A DNA stretch of 64,000 bases from Streptomyces sp. NBRC 110611 (GTDB taxonomy: Bacteria > Actinomycetota > Actinomycetes > Streptomycetales > Streptomycetaceae). Positions 24,881 through 34,010 of the stretch are shown piece by piece. The DNA is taken from contig NZ_BBUY01000007.1 of NCBI RefSeq assembly GCF_001590865.1, positions 36,761 to 100,760 of the forward strand, given 5' to 3'. A program made the position numbers and the translations under genes. The stretch's first letter is position 1, and each line of letters opens with the position of its first letter. Under the pieces are notes generated by a model. The model was given only the letters and a program-made list of their open reading frames with translations, was not told the origin of the DNA and made no database searches.

Positions 24881-25986
24881 CACAGCTCCCGGACGCCGGG
24901 CGGCCGGCCGGCTGTCCGCCACGACTGCGCGGACGGGTCGGGGACCGGGACGCGCCGCAGGATCTCCAGCACGATCTGCTCGGCCGTACGGCGGTTCAAC
25001 TGGGCCTGGGAGGTGGGCAGCAGACGGTGCGCCAGCACGGCCACCGCCAGCGCCTGCAGATCGTCCGGCAGGGCGTACTCCCGCCCCTGGAGCGCGGCGC
25101 ACGCCTTGGCGGCGCGCAGCAGATGCAGGGTCGCCCGTGGTGAGGCGCCCAGCCGCAGCTCGGGGTGGCCGCGGGTGGCCGCCACCAGATCGACGGCGTA
25201 GCGGCGCACCGCTTCGGCGACATGGACCTCGCGCACCACGTCGATCAGCTTCACGATCTCGTGGGCGTGCGCCACCGGCCGGAGGCCGTCGAGGGGCGAG
25301 GCGCCGCCGTGCACGTCCAGCATCCGCAGCTCGGCCGACGGGCTGGGGTAGCCGATCGACACCCGCGCCATGAAGCGGTCCCGCTGCGCCTCGGGGAGCG
25401 GATAGGTGCCCTCCATCTCGACTGGGTTCTGGGTGGCGACGACCATGAAGGGGCTGGGCAGTTCGTAGGTCTGCCCGTCCATCGTGACCTGGCGCTCCTC
25501 CATGGACTCCAGGAGCGCCGACTGGGTCTTGGGCGAGGCGCGGTTGATCTCGTCGCCGATGACGATCTGGGAGAAGATCGCGCCGGGCTTGAACTCGAAG
25601 TCCCGCCGCTGCTGGTCGAAGACGCTGACGCCGGTGATGTCGGAGGGCAGCAGGTCGGGCGTGAACTGGATGCGCCGCACCGAGCAGTCGACGGAGCGGG
25701 CCAGCGCCTTGGCGAGCATGGTCTTGCCGACGCCGGGCACGTCCTCTATGAGCAGATGGCCCTCCGCCAGCAGGACGGTCAGCGCGAGCCGGACGACCTC
25801 CGGCTTGCCCTCGATCACGCTCTCCACCGACCGGTGCACTCGCTCCGCGGTGGTGATCAGATCGCCCCCCGCGCCGGCTCCGTCCCCCATGCCCGGCTCC
25901 TCCCCCATGCCCGGCTCGGCTCGGGCGGGGTTGCCCCCATGAGCCGGGGGACCCCCAAGGCTGGCTCGTTCGTCATACGTCGTCAC
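24880..25986 (-). CDS. MoxR family AAA+ ATPase
   Basis: The 368-residue protein has Walker A GVGKTMLAK near residue 84, Walker B IGDEINRASPKTQ near 146, sensor 1 ATQNPVEMEGTYPLPEAQ near 185 and the arginine finger region after it. MoxR ATPases help assemble or activate partner complexes together with DUF58/VWA proteins. The GTG at 25986 is chosen because GAGGAGGG lies 6 bases upstream; the open frame continues to 26088 without a ribosome site. The first 40 residues are Gly/Met/Pro-rich and variable. It is the first gene of the moxR-DUF58-tgpA operon. Confidence 0.93.
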   Translation of the reverse strand: MTTYDERASLGGPPAHGGNPARAEPGMGEEPGMGDGAGAGGDLITTAERVHRSVESVIEGKPEVVRLALTVLLAEGHLLIEDVPGVGKTMLAKALARSVDCSVRRIQFTPDLLPSDITGVSVFDQQRRDFEFKPGAIFSQIVIGDEINRASPKTQSALLESMEERQVTMDGQTYELPSPFMVVATQNPVEMEGTYPLPEAQRDRFMARVSIGYPSPSAELRMLDVHGGASPLDGLRPVAHAHEIVKLIDVVREVHVAEAVRRYAVDLVAATRGHPELRLGASPRATLHLLRAAKACAALQGREYALPDDLQALAVAVLAHRLLPTSQAQLNRRTAEQIVLEILRRVPVPDPSAQSWRTAGRPPGVREL

Positions 25987-26190
25987 TCGGCCCTCCTCGG
26001 CCCCGTGCTGGGGGCCGACGCCCCCCATGGCGGACCCGGCCCCTCCCCGAATGCGCGCCGCGTCCGGCCACGGCCGGGACGGCGTCACCTACGCATTCTT
26101 GCTGCCCGCGCGGCCTCGCGTCATAGCCTGTGGATAACTCGCCATGTTATGCGCCGATCTCCCCGGCGACCTCGGCGAACCCGGCGTTGC

Positions 26191-26222
26191 GGGCCGGCCC
26201 GTCACGCTCGCCGGGCCGGCCC
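26191..26222. terminator. GC-rich hairpin after carbonic anhydrase
   Basis: Two identical self-complementary 10-mers, GGGCCGGCCC, at 26191-26200 and 26213-26222 pair across a 12-base loop, just downstream of the minus-strand stop at 26230. Confidence 0.6.
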
Positions 26223-26229
26223 CTGTGGG

Positions 26230-26802
26230 TCAGGGCCGCGGATCGATCTCCCGCAGCAGACCGCTGTGCACGTCGAACACAAAGCCGCGGACGTCGTCGG
26301 TGTGAGGGAGGAAGGGCGAGGTGCGCACCCGCTGCATGGACTGCCGGACGTCCTCGTCGAGGTCCTTGAACGCCTCGACGGCCCAGGTGGGGCGCTGGCC
26401 CACCTCGGCCGCGAGCTCGTGCCGGAAGTCCTCGGTGAGGTCGAGCAGACCGCAGCCGGTGTGGTGGATGAGGACGACCGAGCGGGTGCCGAGCGCCCGC
26501 TGGCTGATCGTCAGGGAACGGATGATGTCGTCGGTGACCACACCCCCGGCATTGCGGATGGTGTGGCAGTCGCCGAGCTCGAGACCGAGGGCGGCGTGCA
26601 GGTCGAGGCGGGCGTCCATGCAGGCCACGACGGCGACCTTGAGGACGGGACGGGCGTCCATTCCGGGGTCCTCGAAGGCGGCGGCGTAGTGCCGGTTCGC
26701 CTCGACGAGGTTGTCGGTGACGGCGGTGCCGGTACGGTCACCGGCACCGGCGGCGGCGCTGTCGGCGGACGGCGGGAGCGGCTGCGACGCTGGTATGGGC
26801 AT
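26230..26802 (-). CDS. Beta-class carbonic anhydrase
   Basis: This zinc enzyme interconverts CO2 and bicarbonate. The 190-residue protein shows the beta-class ligands: VACMDARLD (Cys and the Asp-Arg dyad, near residue 60), IRNAGG near 84 and HHTGCG (His and Cys, near 113-117). It resembles the Rv1284 type. The ATG at 26802 is used; only a weak AGGA is present upstream, so the start is less sure, and the first 30 residues are Ser/Ala/Pro-rich. It is divergent from rsmH, and the two share a 447-bp intergenic region. Confidence 0.9.
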   Translation of the reverse strand: MPIPASQPLPPSADSAAAGAGDRTGTAVTDNLVEANRHYAAAFEDPGMDARPVLKVAVVACMDARLDLHAALGLELGDCHTIRNAGGVVTDDIIRSLTISQRALGTRSVVLIHHTGCGLLDLTEDFRHELAAEVGQRPTWAVEAFKDLDEDVRQSMQRVRTSPFLPHTDDVRGFVFDVHSGLLREIDPRP

Positions 26803-27249
26803 GTGTTCACGGTAATCGTCCTGGCCGGTTTCAGCCGGGTACGACGCCGGACATCGGGGGCGGGACGGGGGCGCGAGGACGCTCGTTGTGAGGTAATCCA
26901 CAGGGCCGTGCGGGTCCCGCCGTCCGGGCGCCGTCCGGGTGAGAAGCCCGTCGGAAGGCCCGTGGAAAAGCCGCCCGGGGACGCGCGCGACCGGTTGATT
27001 GACCGCGACAGCCGGTCGACTAAAGTGGCGCGAAGTGGGAGGCGTGACGCTCTCCTTGGATACCGAATTCCTCGCGTGCGCGAAGTGCACGTACGGCTCG
27101 GCCTCCTCCCGCTCCCTTGGGTCTCCGACGTCACTTCCCCGTCGCCGGAGGGCCACTTCCCCTTCAGAGCGGGCGGGGACCAAGCGGTACGTGCGGCGTC
27201 TCCCAGCCGGCGGCCGGGGACCCGCCTGCCGCCCACCATCGGAAGGCGC
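26803..27249. other. 447-bp divergent gap upstream of the dcw cluster
   Basis: No gene is seen, in particular no mraZ, which often precedes rsmH in other bacteria. The gap must hold the carbonic anhydrase promoter and the main dcw promoter; one candidate is at 26999-27026. Confidence 0.65.
26999..27026 (+). promoter_or_regulatory. Candidate dcw promoter (TTGACC-16-TAAAGT)
   Basis: TTGACC at 26999-27004 and TAAAGT at 27021-27026 are 16 bp apart, close to the vegetative sigma (HrdB) pattern, about 225 bases upstream of the rsmH start. Confidence 0.5.
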
Positions 27250-28218
27250 ATGAGCAGCAACACTCGCCACGTACCCGTCATGCTCCAGCGGTGTCTGGAC
27301 ATGCTCGCCCCCGCGCTCTCCGAGCCCGGTGCGGTCGTCGTCGACTGCACGCTCGGCCTCGGGGGGCACAGCGAGGCGCTGCTCGCCGCGTTCCCGTCGG
27401 TCCGGCTGGTCGCACTCGACCGCGACCCGGCCGCCCTGAAGCTCGCGGGCGAGCGGCTCGCCCCCTACGGCGACCGCGCCACCTTGGTGCACGCCGTCTA
27501 CGACGAGCTTCCCGACGTCCTCGCCCGGCTGGGGATCCCGCACGTCCAGGGTGTGCTGTTCGACCTCGGGGTCTCCTCCATGCAGCTGGACGAGGCCGAC
27601 CGCGGCTTCGCGTACGCCCAGGACGCCCCGCTGGACATGCGGATGGACCAGACGACCGGTGTCAGCGCCGCCGAGGTACTCAACACCTACCCGCCCGGTG
27701 AGCTGGTGCGGATCCTGCGCTCCTACGGGGAGGAGAAGCAGGCCAAGCGGATCGTCGCGGCCATCGTCCGGGAGCGCGCCAAGGAGCCGTTCACGAACAG
27801 CGCGCGCCTCGTCGAGCTGATCCGGGACGCGCTTCCGCAGGCCGCCAAGCGCACCGGCGGCAACCCCGCCAAGCGCACGTTCCAGGCGCTGCGCATCGAG
27901 GTCAACGGGGAGCTGGCGTGCGTGGAGCGCGCCATTCCGGCCGCCGTCGACGCCCTGGCGGTGGGCGGCCGGATCGCCGTGCTCGCGTACCACTCGCTGG
28001 AGGACCGCCTGGTCAAGCAGGTCTTCGCGGCCGGTGCGAGCAGCACGGCGCCGCCCGGGCTGCCGGTCGTGCCCGAGCGCTACCAGCCCCGCCTGAGGCT
28101 GCTGACCCGCGGCGCCGAGCTTCCCACGGAGGAGGAGATCGCCGAGAACCGCCGGGCCGCCCCCGCCCGGCTGCGCGGCGCGGAGCGCATCCGCGAGAAC
28201 GTCCAGGACACCGCGTGA
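27250..28218 (+). CDS. rsmH: 16S rRNA (cytosine1402-N4)-methyltransferase
   Basis: RsmH (MraW) methylates C1402 in the ribosomal P site. The 322-residue protein has HVPVMLQRCLDML at the N-terminus, the SAM motif VDCTLGLGGHSEALL near 34, VLFDLGVSSMQLD near 104 and GRIAVLAYHSLEDR near 240. The ATG at 27250 follows GGAAGG. It is the first gene of the dcw operon. Its stop overlaps the ftsL start (GTGA), so the two are translationally coupled. Confidence 0.95.
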   Translation: MSSNTRHVPVMLQRCLDMLAPALSEPGAVVVDCTLGLGGHSEALLAAFPSVRLVALDRDPAALKLAGERLAPYGDRATLVHAVYDELPDVLARLGIPHVQGVLFDLGVSSMQLDEADRGFAYAQDAPLDMRMDQTTGVSAAEVLNTYPPGELVRILRSYGEEKQAKRIVAAIVRERAKEPFTNSARLVELIRDALPQAAKRTGGNPAKRTFQALRIEVNGELACVERAIPAAVDALAVGGRIAVLAYHSLEDRLVKQVFAAGASSTAPPGLPVVPERYQPRLRLLTRGAELPTEEEIAENRRAAPARLRGAERIRENVQDTA

Positions 28219-28673
28219 GAGGCCAGGGGCGGCCGCGAGGCAGGCAGAAACGGCTCTCCGGGCTGTTCCCCTCCTCGGCTGCCCCCGGCACCGCGGCGCG
28301 CACCCCCTTCGTACTGCTCGTCGTGGTGCTGCTCGGCTCCGGCCTGATCACGCTGCTGCTGCTCAACTCCGCCCTCAACCAGGGCTCGTTCGAACTGAGC
28401 GAGCTGGAGCGGAGGACCGCCGAGCTGCGGGACGAACAGCAGGCGCTGCAACAGGAGGTGGACGCCTCCTCCGCCCCGGGTGCGCTGGAGCGGCGCGCCC
28501 GCGAGCTGGGGATGGTCCCCGGTGGCGCCCCGGTGTTCCTGCTCCCCGACGGGCGGGTGCTCGGCAAGCCGGGGGTGGCCACCTCCCAGGGGGCACGGCT
28601 GAGCACCCCCGCCAAGCGGGGCGCGCCCGCCCGCCCGGCGCCCGCCCCCTCCCCGACGACCTCCAGCAGGTGA
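28215..28673 (+). CDS. ftsL: Cell division protein FtsL
   Basis: The 152-residue bitopic protein has a basic cytoplasmic N-terminus, a membrane helix near residue 31-50 (TPFVLLVVVLLGSGLITLLL) and an extracytoplasmic leucine-zipper-like coiled coil (residues 57-80, ELSELERRTAELRDEQQALQ), then a Pro/Ala tail. FtsL acts with FtsB/DivIC and FtsQ to recruit and activate FtsW-FtsI. It is recognised by topology and position rather than sequence. The GTG at 28215 overlaps the rsmH stop; ftsI begins 7 bases after its end. Confidence 0.88.
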   Translation: MRGQGRPRGRQKRLSGLFPSSAAPGTAARTPFVLLVVVLLGSGLITLLLLNSALNQGSFELSELERRTAELRDEQQALQQEVDASSAPGALERRARELGMVPGGAPVFLLPDGRVLGKPGVATSQGARLSTPAKRGAPARPAPAPSPTTSSR

Positions 28674-28680
28674 CCGCGGC

Positions 28681-30690
28681 ATGACCGAGCCCAGGGATCC
28701 CCGCCGGGTACCGCGTCCCGCCCAGCGCGGCGCCCGCGCCCCGCAGCGCACCGGCCGCCCGGCCGCCGCCAAGCGGCCCGCGCCGAAGCGGGGCACCGCC
28801 CGGCCCGCCGCCCGCCGCCCCGCCCAGGGCCAGGGCCGCCCCCGCTCCGGTACCCCGCCGCTCCGGCTCGCCAGCCCACGCCCCCGGCTGCGGCTGGTCG
28901 CCCTCGGGCTGACGGTGGTGATGCTCGCCTTCGTCGTGCGGCTCTTCCAGGTGCAGGCCGTGGACGCCGGGGCGTACGCCGCCAAGGCCAACGAGAACCG
29001 CTACGTCCCGGTCAAGCTGGCCGCCGAGCGCGGTGCGATCACCGACCGCCACGGCGTGAACCTCGCCACCACCGTCGACGCGTACGACATCACCGCCGAC
29101 CCGAGCCTGCTGGCGCCCGACAAGATCAAGACCGGTGACGCCCCGCGGCGGGCCGCCGAGCTGCTGGCGCCCATCCTCCACGTGGACCGGGTCACCCTCG
29201 CCAAGAAGCTCGACCGGCCCACGTCGCGCTACGTCCTGCTCGCCCGGCAGCAGAGCCCGCAGGTGTGGAAGCGGATCAAAGACCTCCGCAAGACCCTCGA
29301 CGCCAAGGCGGCCGCCGCGCCCAGGAACGCGCCCCGCCCCAACGTCCTGGTCGGGATCTTCGCCGACAAACACAGCAAGCGCCTCTACCCCGGCAAGACC
29401 CTCGCCTCCGGCGTCCTCGGCTTCGTCAACGGCGAGGGCAAGGGGCTCGGCGGTCTGGAGGGGAAGCTCGACGCGCGGCTGGCCGGCGAGGACGGCAAGC
29501 TCGTCTACGCCCAGTCCGGCGGCCGGCGGGTCCCCACCGCCGACACCCAGGTGCACCCCGCGGTCCCCGGTACGGACGTCGAGCTGACCCTCGACCGCGA
29601 CATCCAGTGGGCGGCCCAGAAGGCCATCAGCCGGCAGGTCGCCGCGTCAGGGGCCGACCGCGGTTATGTCGTCGTCCAGGACACCCGCAGCGGGGAGATC
29701 CTGGCGCTGGCCAACTCCCCGGCGTTCGACCCCAACGACATCTCCCGGGCCGACCCGGAGTCGCTGGGCAACCCCGCGCTGTCCGACGCGTTCGAGCCCG
29801 GGTCCACCAGCAAGCTGATGTCCATGGCCGCGGTCCTCGAGGAGGGCGTCGCCACCCCGCTCACCCGGGTCACCGTGCCCAACCGGCTGCACCGCGGCGA
29901 CCGGCTCTTCGCCGACGACGTGGACCACCCCACCTGGCACCTCACCCTCAACGGCGTGCTCGCCAAGTCCAGCAACATCGGCACGATCCTCGCCACCGGC
30001 CAGCTCGGCCGCAGCCAGGCCGAGTCCAACCAGATCCTCTACTCCTACCTGCGCAAATTCGGCATCGGAAAGCCGACCGGGCTGGGCTTCCCGGGCGAGA
30101 CCGCCGGCATCCTGGCCCAGCCGGGCAGGTGGAACACCTCGCAGCAGTACACCATCCCGTTCGGCCAGGGGCTGTCCCTGAACGCCGTGCAGGCCGCCTC
30201 CGTCTACTCCACGATCGCCAACGGCGGCGAGCGCATCGCCCCCACCCTGGTCCGCGGCTCCACCGGGCCCGACGGCCACTACACACCGGCGCCCCGCCCC
30301 GACCGGAACCGCGTGGTCAGCCAGGAGACCGCGCGCACGCTGGCCACCATGCTGGAGTCGGTGGTGGACGACGAGGAGGGCACCGGCACGAAGGCGAAGA
30401 TCGACGGCTACCGGGTCGGCGGCAAGACCGGCACCTCCAACCGGGTGGACCCCAGGACCGGCCGCTACCACGGCTACACCGCCTCCTTCGCCGGGTTCGC
30501 ACCCGCCGACAAGCCCCGGATCACGGTCTACTGTGCCGTCCAGAACCCCACCAGGGGCAGCTACTTCGGCGGCCAGGTCTGCGGCCCGATCTACCAGCAG
30601 GTCATGGCGTTCGCGCTGAAAACCCTCCAGGTACCGCCGACCGGCGCCAAGCCCCCGCGGCTGCCGGTCACCTTCACGCCAGGCCAATGA
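28681..30690 (+). CDS. ftsI: Peptidoglycan transpeptidase FtsI (class B PBP3)
   Basis: FtsI crosslinks septal peptidoglycan. The 669-residue protein has a long basic, Pro/Ala-rich cytoplasmic leader, one membrane helix (about 71-90), a PBP-dimer domain and a transpeptidase domain. The three active-site motifs are S375-T-S-K378, S430-S-N432 and K582-T-G. The leader of about 70 residues is typical of actinobacterial FtsI. The ATG lies 7 bases after ftsL within the operon. Confidence 0.95.
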   Translation: MTEPRDPRRVPRPAQRGARAPQRTGRPAAAKRPAPKRGTARPAARRPAQGQGRPRSGTPPLRLASPRPRLRLVALGLTVVMLAFVVRLFQVQAVDAGAYAAKANENRYVPVKLAAERGAITDRHGVNLATTVDAYDITADPSLLAPDKIKTGDAPRRAAELLAPILHVDRVTLAKKLDRPTSRYVLLARQQSPQVWKRIKDLRKTLDAKAAAAPRNAPRPNVLVGIFADKHSKRLYPGKTLASGVLGFVNGEGKGLGGLEGKLDARLAGEDGKLVYAQSGGRRVPTADTQVHPAVPGTDVELTLDRDIQWAAQKAISRQVAASGADRGYVVVQDTRSGEILALANSPAFDPNDISRADPESLGNPALSDAFEPGSTSKLMSMAAVLEEGVATPLTRVTVPNRLHRGDRLFADDVDHPTWHLTLNGVLAKSSNIGTILATGQLGRSQAESNQILYSYLRKFGIGKPTGLGFPGETAGILAQPGRWNTSQQYTIPFGQGLSLNAVQAASVYSTIANGGERIAPTLVRGSTGPDGHYTPAPRPDRNRVVSQETARTLATMLESVVDDEEGTGTKAKIDGYRVGGKTGTSNRVDPRTGRYHGYTASFAGFAPADKPRITVYCAVQNPTRGSYFGGQVCGPIYQQVMAFALKTLQVPPTGAKPPRLPVTFTPGQ

Positions 30691-30708
30691 AATCGAGGCA
30701 ATTCCGCC

Positions 30709-32469
30709 GTGACGACCATCACTCCCGACGGCCCCCCGGAACCGCTCGACCGCACCTCCAACCGGCCCTCACTTCGCCCCGGGACCGACCGGCCCGGTAC
30801 GCTCACCGCCGTGTCACGCTCTGATCAGTCCCCGAAAACCCAGCCCGCTGAGCGAGGTGGCCCCGGCACATACCCCGGAGCGCCGCGCCCCGAGCAGGTC
30901 CGCCCCACCCCCCTGGCGGACCTCGCCGAGCAGCTGGGGATCCCGGCCCCCGCGGCACCCCGTGCGGAGGTCTCCGTCACCGGCATCACCCACGACTCCC
31001 GGGCGGTCCGCCCCGGTGACGTCTACGCCGCGCTGCCCGGAGCCCGTCTGCACGGCGCCGACTTCGTCGCCCAGGCCGCCGACCTCGGCGCCGCGGCGGT
31101 CCTGACCGACCCGGCGGGCGCCGAGCGCGCCGCCGCGACCGGACTGCCGGTCCTGGCCGTCGAGAACCCGCGGGCACGGATGGGCGCCCTGGCCGTCTCG
31201 ATCTACGGCACCCCGGGTGAGGACCTGCTCCAGATCGGCATCACCGGCACATCCGGCAAGACCACCACCGCGTACCTCATCGAGGGAGGGCTGCGGGCCG
31301 CGGCGGCGCAGCGGCCCGAGGGGGGACTCACCGGCCTGATCGGCACCGTCGAGACGCGGATCGGCGACGAGCGCATCAAGTCCGAGCGGACCACCCCCGA
31401 GGCCACCGACCTGCAGGCGCTCTTCGCGGTGATGCGCGAGCGCGGCGTCCGTGCCCTGGCCATGGAGGTCTCCAGCCACGCCCTGGTGCTGGGCCGGGTC
31501 GACGGCTGCGTCTTCGACGTGGCGATCTTCAACAACCTCAGCCCGGAACACATGGAGTTCCACTCCGGCATGGAGGACTACTTCCAGGCCAAGGCCCAGC
31601 TGTTCACCAAGGCCCGCAGCCGGGCCGGAGTGGTGAACCTCGACGACGAGTACGGAAAGCGGCTGGCCGCGGGCGAGTCCGAGGTCCCGGTCACCACCTT
31701 CTCCGCCGAGGGCCACCCGGACGCCGACTGGCGCGCCGCCGACGTCGAGGTCGGCGCGCTCGGCTCGACCTTCACCGTGCACGGCCCGGAGGGGCGGACG
31801 CTGCGCGCCGCGTCCCCGATCGCCGGCCCGTTCAACGTCGCCAACGCGCTCGCCGCGATCGTCTCGCTGGTCGTCGCCGGCGTCGACCCGCAGACCGCCG
31901 CCGACGGTGTGGCCGCGGTGCCCGGCGTGCCCGGCCGGCTGGAGCGCGTCGACGCCGGCCAGCCCTACCTGGCGGTGGTCGACTACGCCCACAAGACCGA
32001 CGCCGTCGAATCGGTCCTGCGCGCCCTGCGCAAGGTCACCGACGGCAAGCTGCACGCCGTGCTCGGCTGCGGCGGCGACCGCGACCCGCACAAGCGCGCC
32101 CCCATGGGCGCCGCGGTCGCGCGCCTCGCCGACACGGCCATCCTGACCTCCGACAACCCGCGCAACGAGGACCCGCTCGCGATCCTCGCCACGATGCTGG
32201 CGGGCGCCGCGGAGGTGCCGGTCCACGAACGCGGCACGGTGCTGGTCGAGGAGGAGCGGGCCGCCGCCATCGCCGCGGCCGTCGCCCGCGCCGAGCCCGG
32301 CGACACCGTGATCGTCGCGGGCAAGGGCCATGAGCAGGGCCAGGACATCGCCGGAGTGGTCCGCCCCTTCGACGACCGCCAGGTGCTGCGCGACGCCATC
32401 GAGGACTCGCTGCGGTCGCCGCGGCCGCAGTCGTCGCACGCGTCACCGCAGCCGAACCACCAGGGATGA
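30709..32469 (+). CDS. murE: UDP-MurNAc-L-Ala-D-Glu:diaminopimelate ligase
   Basis: MurE adds diaminopimelate (LL-DAP in streptomycetes) to the nucleotide precursor. The ATP-binding motif GTSGKTTTAYL has its Lys at residue 184, and the DAP-specificity motif DNPRNEDP begins at 482. The GTG at 30709 gives a 50-residue Pro/Ser-rich leader before the Mur domain; GAGG lies about 11 bases upstream. A GTG at 30811 is a possible shorter start. It follows ftsI by 18 bases. Confidence 0.94.
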   Translation: MTTITPDGPPEPLDRTSNRPSLRPGTDRPGTLTAVSRSDQSPKTQPAERGGPGTYPGAPRPEQVRPTPLADLAEQLGIPAPAAPRAEVSVTGITHDSRAVRPGDVYAALPGARLHGADFVAQAADLGAAAVLTDPAGAERAAATGLPVLAVENPRARMGALAVSIYGTPGEDLLQIGITGTSGKTTTAYLIEGGLRAAAAQRPEGGLTGLIGTVETRIGDERIKSERTTPEATDLQALFAVMRERGVRALAMEVSSHALVLGRVDGCVFDVAIFNNLSPEHMEFHSGMEDYFQAKAQLFTKARSRAGVVNLDDEYGKRLAAGESEVPVTTFSAEGHPDADWRAADVEVGALGSTFTVHGPEGRTLRAASPIAGPFNVANALAAIVSLVVAGVDPQTAADGVAAVPGVPGRLERVDAGQPYLAVVDYAHKTDAVESVLRALRKVTDGKLHAVLGCGGDRDPHKRAPMGAAVARLADTAILTSDNPRNEDPLAILATMLAGAAEVPVHERGTVLVEEERAAAIAAAVARAEPGDTVIVAGKGHEQGQDIAGVVRPFDDRQVLRDAIEDSLRSPRPQSSHASPQPNHQG

Positions 32470-32567
32470 CACACCGCCATGCGCGCACAATCCTTCCGCC
32501 CGCCCATCGCCCACCGCCCTCCGGTGGAAGCCCTTCGGGCCCCTCGTCCCCTCCCCGGGGGTGAGCT

Positions 32568-34010
32568 GTGATCTCCCTTTCCCTCGCCGAGATCGCGAGC
32601 ATCGTCGGCGGGCAGCAGCACGACATACCGGACCCCGGCCGCCAGGTCACCGGTCCGGTCGTCACGGACTCCCGGGCGGTACGCCCCGGCGGCCTGTTCG
32701 TGGCCTTCGCCGGGGAACGCGCCGACGGCCATGACTTCGCGCCGGGTGCCGTCGAGGCGGGCGCCGTGGCCGTACTGGCCGCCCGCCCCGTCGGCGTCCC
32801 CGCGATCGTGGTCGACGACGTCACCGCCGCGCTCGGCGCACTCGCCCGCGCCGTCGTCGGGCGGCTGGGCACCACCGTCGTCGGCCTGACCGGCTCGGCC
32901 GGGAAGACCAGCACCAAGGACCTGATCGCGCAGCTGCTGCAGCGGCACGGCCCGACCGTCTGGCCGGAGGGCAACCTCAACAACGAGATCGGGCTGCCGC
33001 TGACCGCGCTGCGGGCCGACGGGGCCACCCGGCACCTGGTGCTGGAGATGGGCGCCCGCGGTGTCGGCCACATCCGCTACCTCGCCGAGCTGACCCCACC
33101 GCGGATCGGCGTGGTGCTCAACGTCGGTTCCGCGCACGTCGGCGAGTTCGGCGGCCGTGAGCGGATTGCCGAGGCAAAGGGCGAACTCGTCGAGTCGCTG
33201 CCCCCGGCCGAGGACGGGGGAGTGGCCGTACTCAACGCCGACGACCCGTACGTCCGCGCCATGGCCGCGCGGACGAAGGCCCGCACGGTCCTGTTCGGCG
33301 AGGCCGCGGACGCCGCCGTACGCGCCGGGAATGTCCGGCTCACCGAGCGCGGACAGCCCGCCTTCACGCTTCACACACCCTCCGGGTGCGGTGATGTGAC
33401 CATGCGGCTGTACGGTGAGCACCACGTGTCGAACGCGCTCGCCGCGGCCGCCGTCGCCCATGAGCTGGGCATGCCCGTGGACGAGATCGCCACCGCGCTC
33501 TCCGAAGCCGGCACGCTCTCCCGCTGGCGGATGGAGGTCACCGAGCGCGCGGACGGTGTGACGGTCGTCAACGACGCCTACAACGCGAACCCCGAGTCCA
33601 TGCGAGCGGCGCTGCGCGCGCTGGTCGCCATGGGCGCCGCCGGCAAGGCGGGGGGCGGCCGTACGTGGGCGGTGCTCGGTGAGATGGCCGAGCTCGGCGA
33701 GGAGTCACTTGCCGAACACGACGCGGTCGGACGGCTGGTCGTCCGGCTCAACGTCAGCAAGCTCGTGGCGGTCGGCGGCAGGGAAGCGGCCTGGCTCGAC
33801 ATGGGCGCCAAGAACGAGGGTTCGTGGGGTGAGGAGTCGGTGCACGTGTCCGACACGCGGGCGGCGGTCGACCTGTTGCGCAGCGAGCTGCGGCCAGGAG
33901 ACGTCGTGCTGGTGAAGGCGTCCAGGTCGGTGGGGCTGGAGCGGGTCGCCGCGGCATTGCTGGACGACGGGGGCCCGATGGGCGCTGAGGGCGGAGCCGC
34001 GTCCCGATGA
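32568..34010 (+). CDS. murF: UDP-MurNAc-pentapeptide synthetase
   Basis: MurF adds D-Ala-D-Ala to complete the cytoplasmic pentapeptide precursor. The 480-residue protein has GLTGSAGKTSTKDL (Lys 113) and VVNDAYNANPESM near residue 335-347, both Mur-ligase hallmarks. The GTG follows GGGGGTGAGC. The 98-base gap after murE is the largest within the early cluster and might hold an internal promoter, but I see no convincing one. Its stop overlaps the mraY start (ATGA). Confidence 0.95.
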   Translation: MISLSLAEIASIVGGQQHDIPDPGRQVTGPVVTDSRAVRPGGLFVAFAGERADGHDFAPGAVEAGAVAVLAARPVGVPAIVVDDVTAALGALARAVVGRLGTTVVGLTGSAGKTSTKDLIAQLLQRHGPTVWPEGNLNNEIGLPLTALRADGATRHLVLEMGARGVGHIRYLAELTPPRIGVVLNVGSAHVGEFGGRERIAEAKGELVESLPPAEDGGVAVLNADDPYVRAMAARTKARTVLFGEAADAAVRAGNVRLTERGQPAFTLHTPSGCGDVTMRLYGEHHVSNALAAAAVAHELGMPVDEIATALSEAGTLSRWRMEVTERADGVTVVNDAYNANPESMRAALRALVAMGAAGKAGGGRTWAVLGEMAELGEESLAEHDAVGRLVVRLNVSKLVAVGGREAAWLDMGAKNEGSWGEESVHVSDTRAAVDLLRSELRPGDVVLVKASRSVGLERVAAALLDDGGPMGAEGGAASR

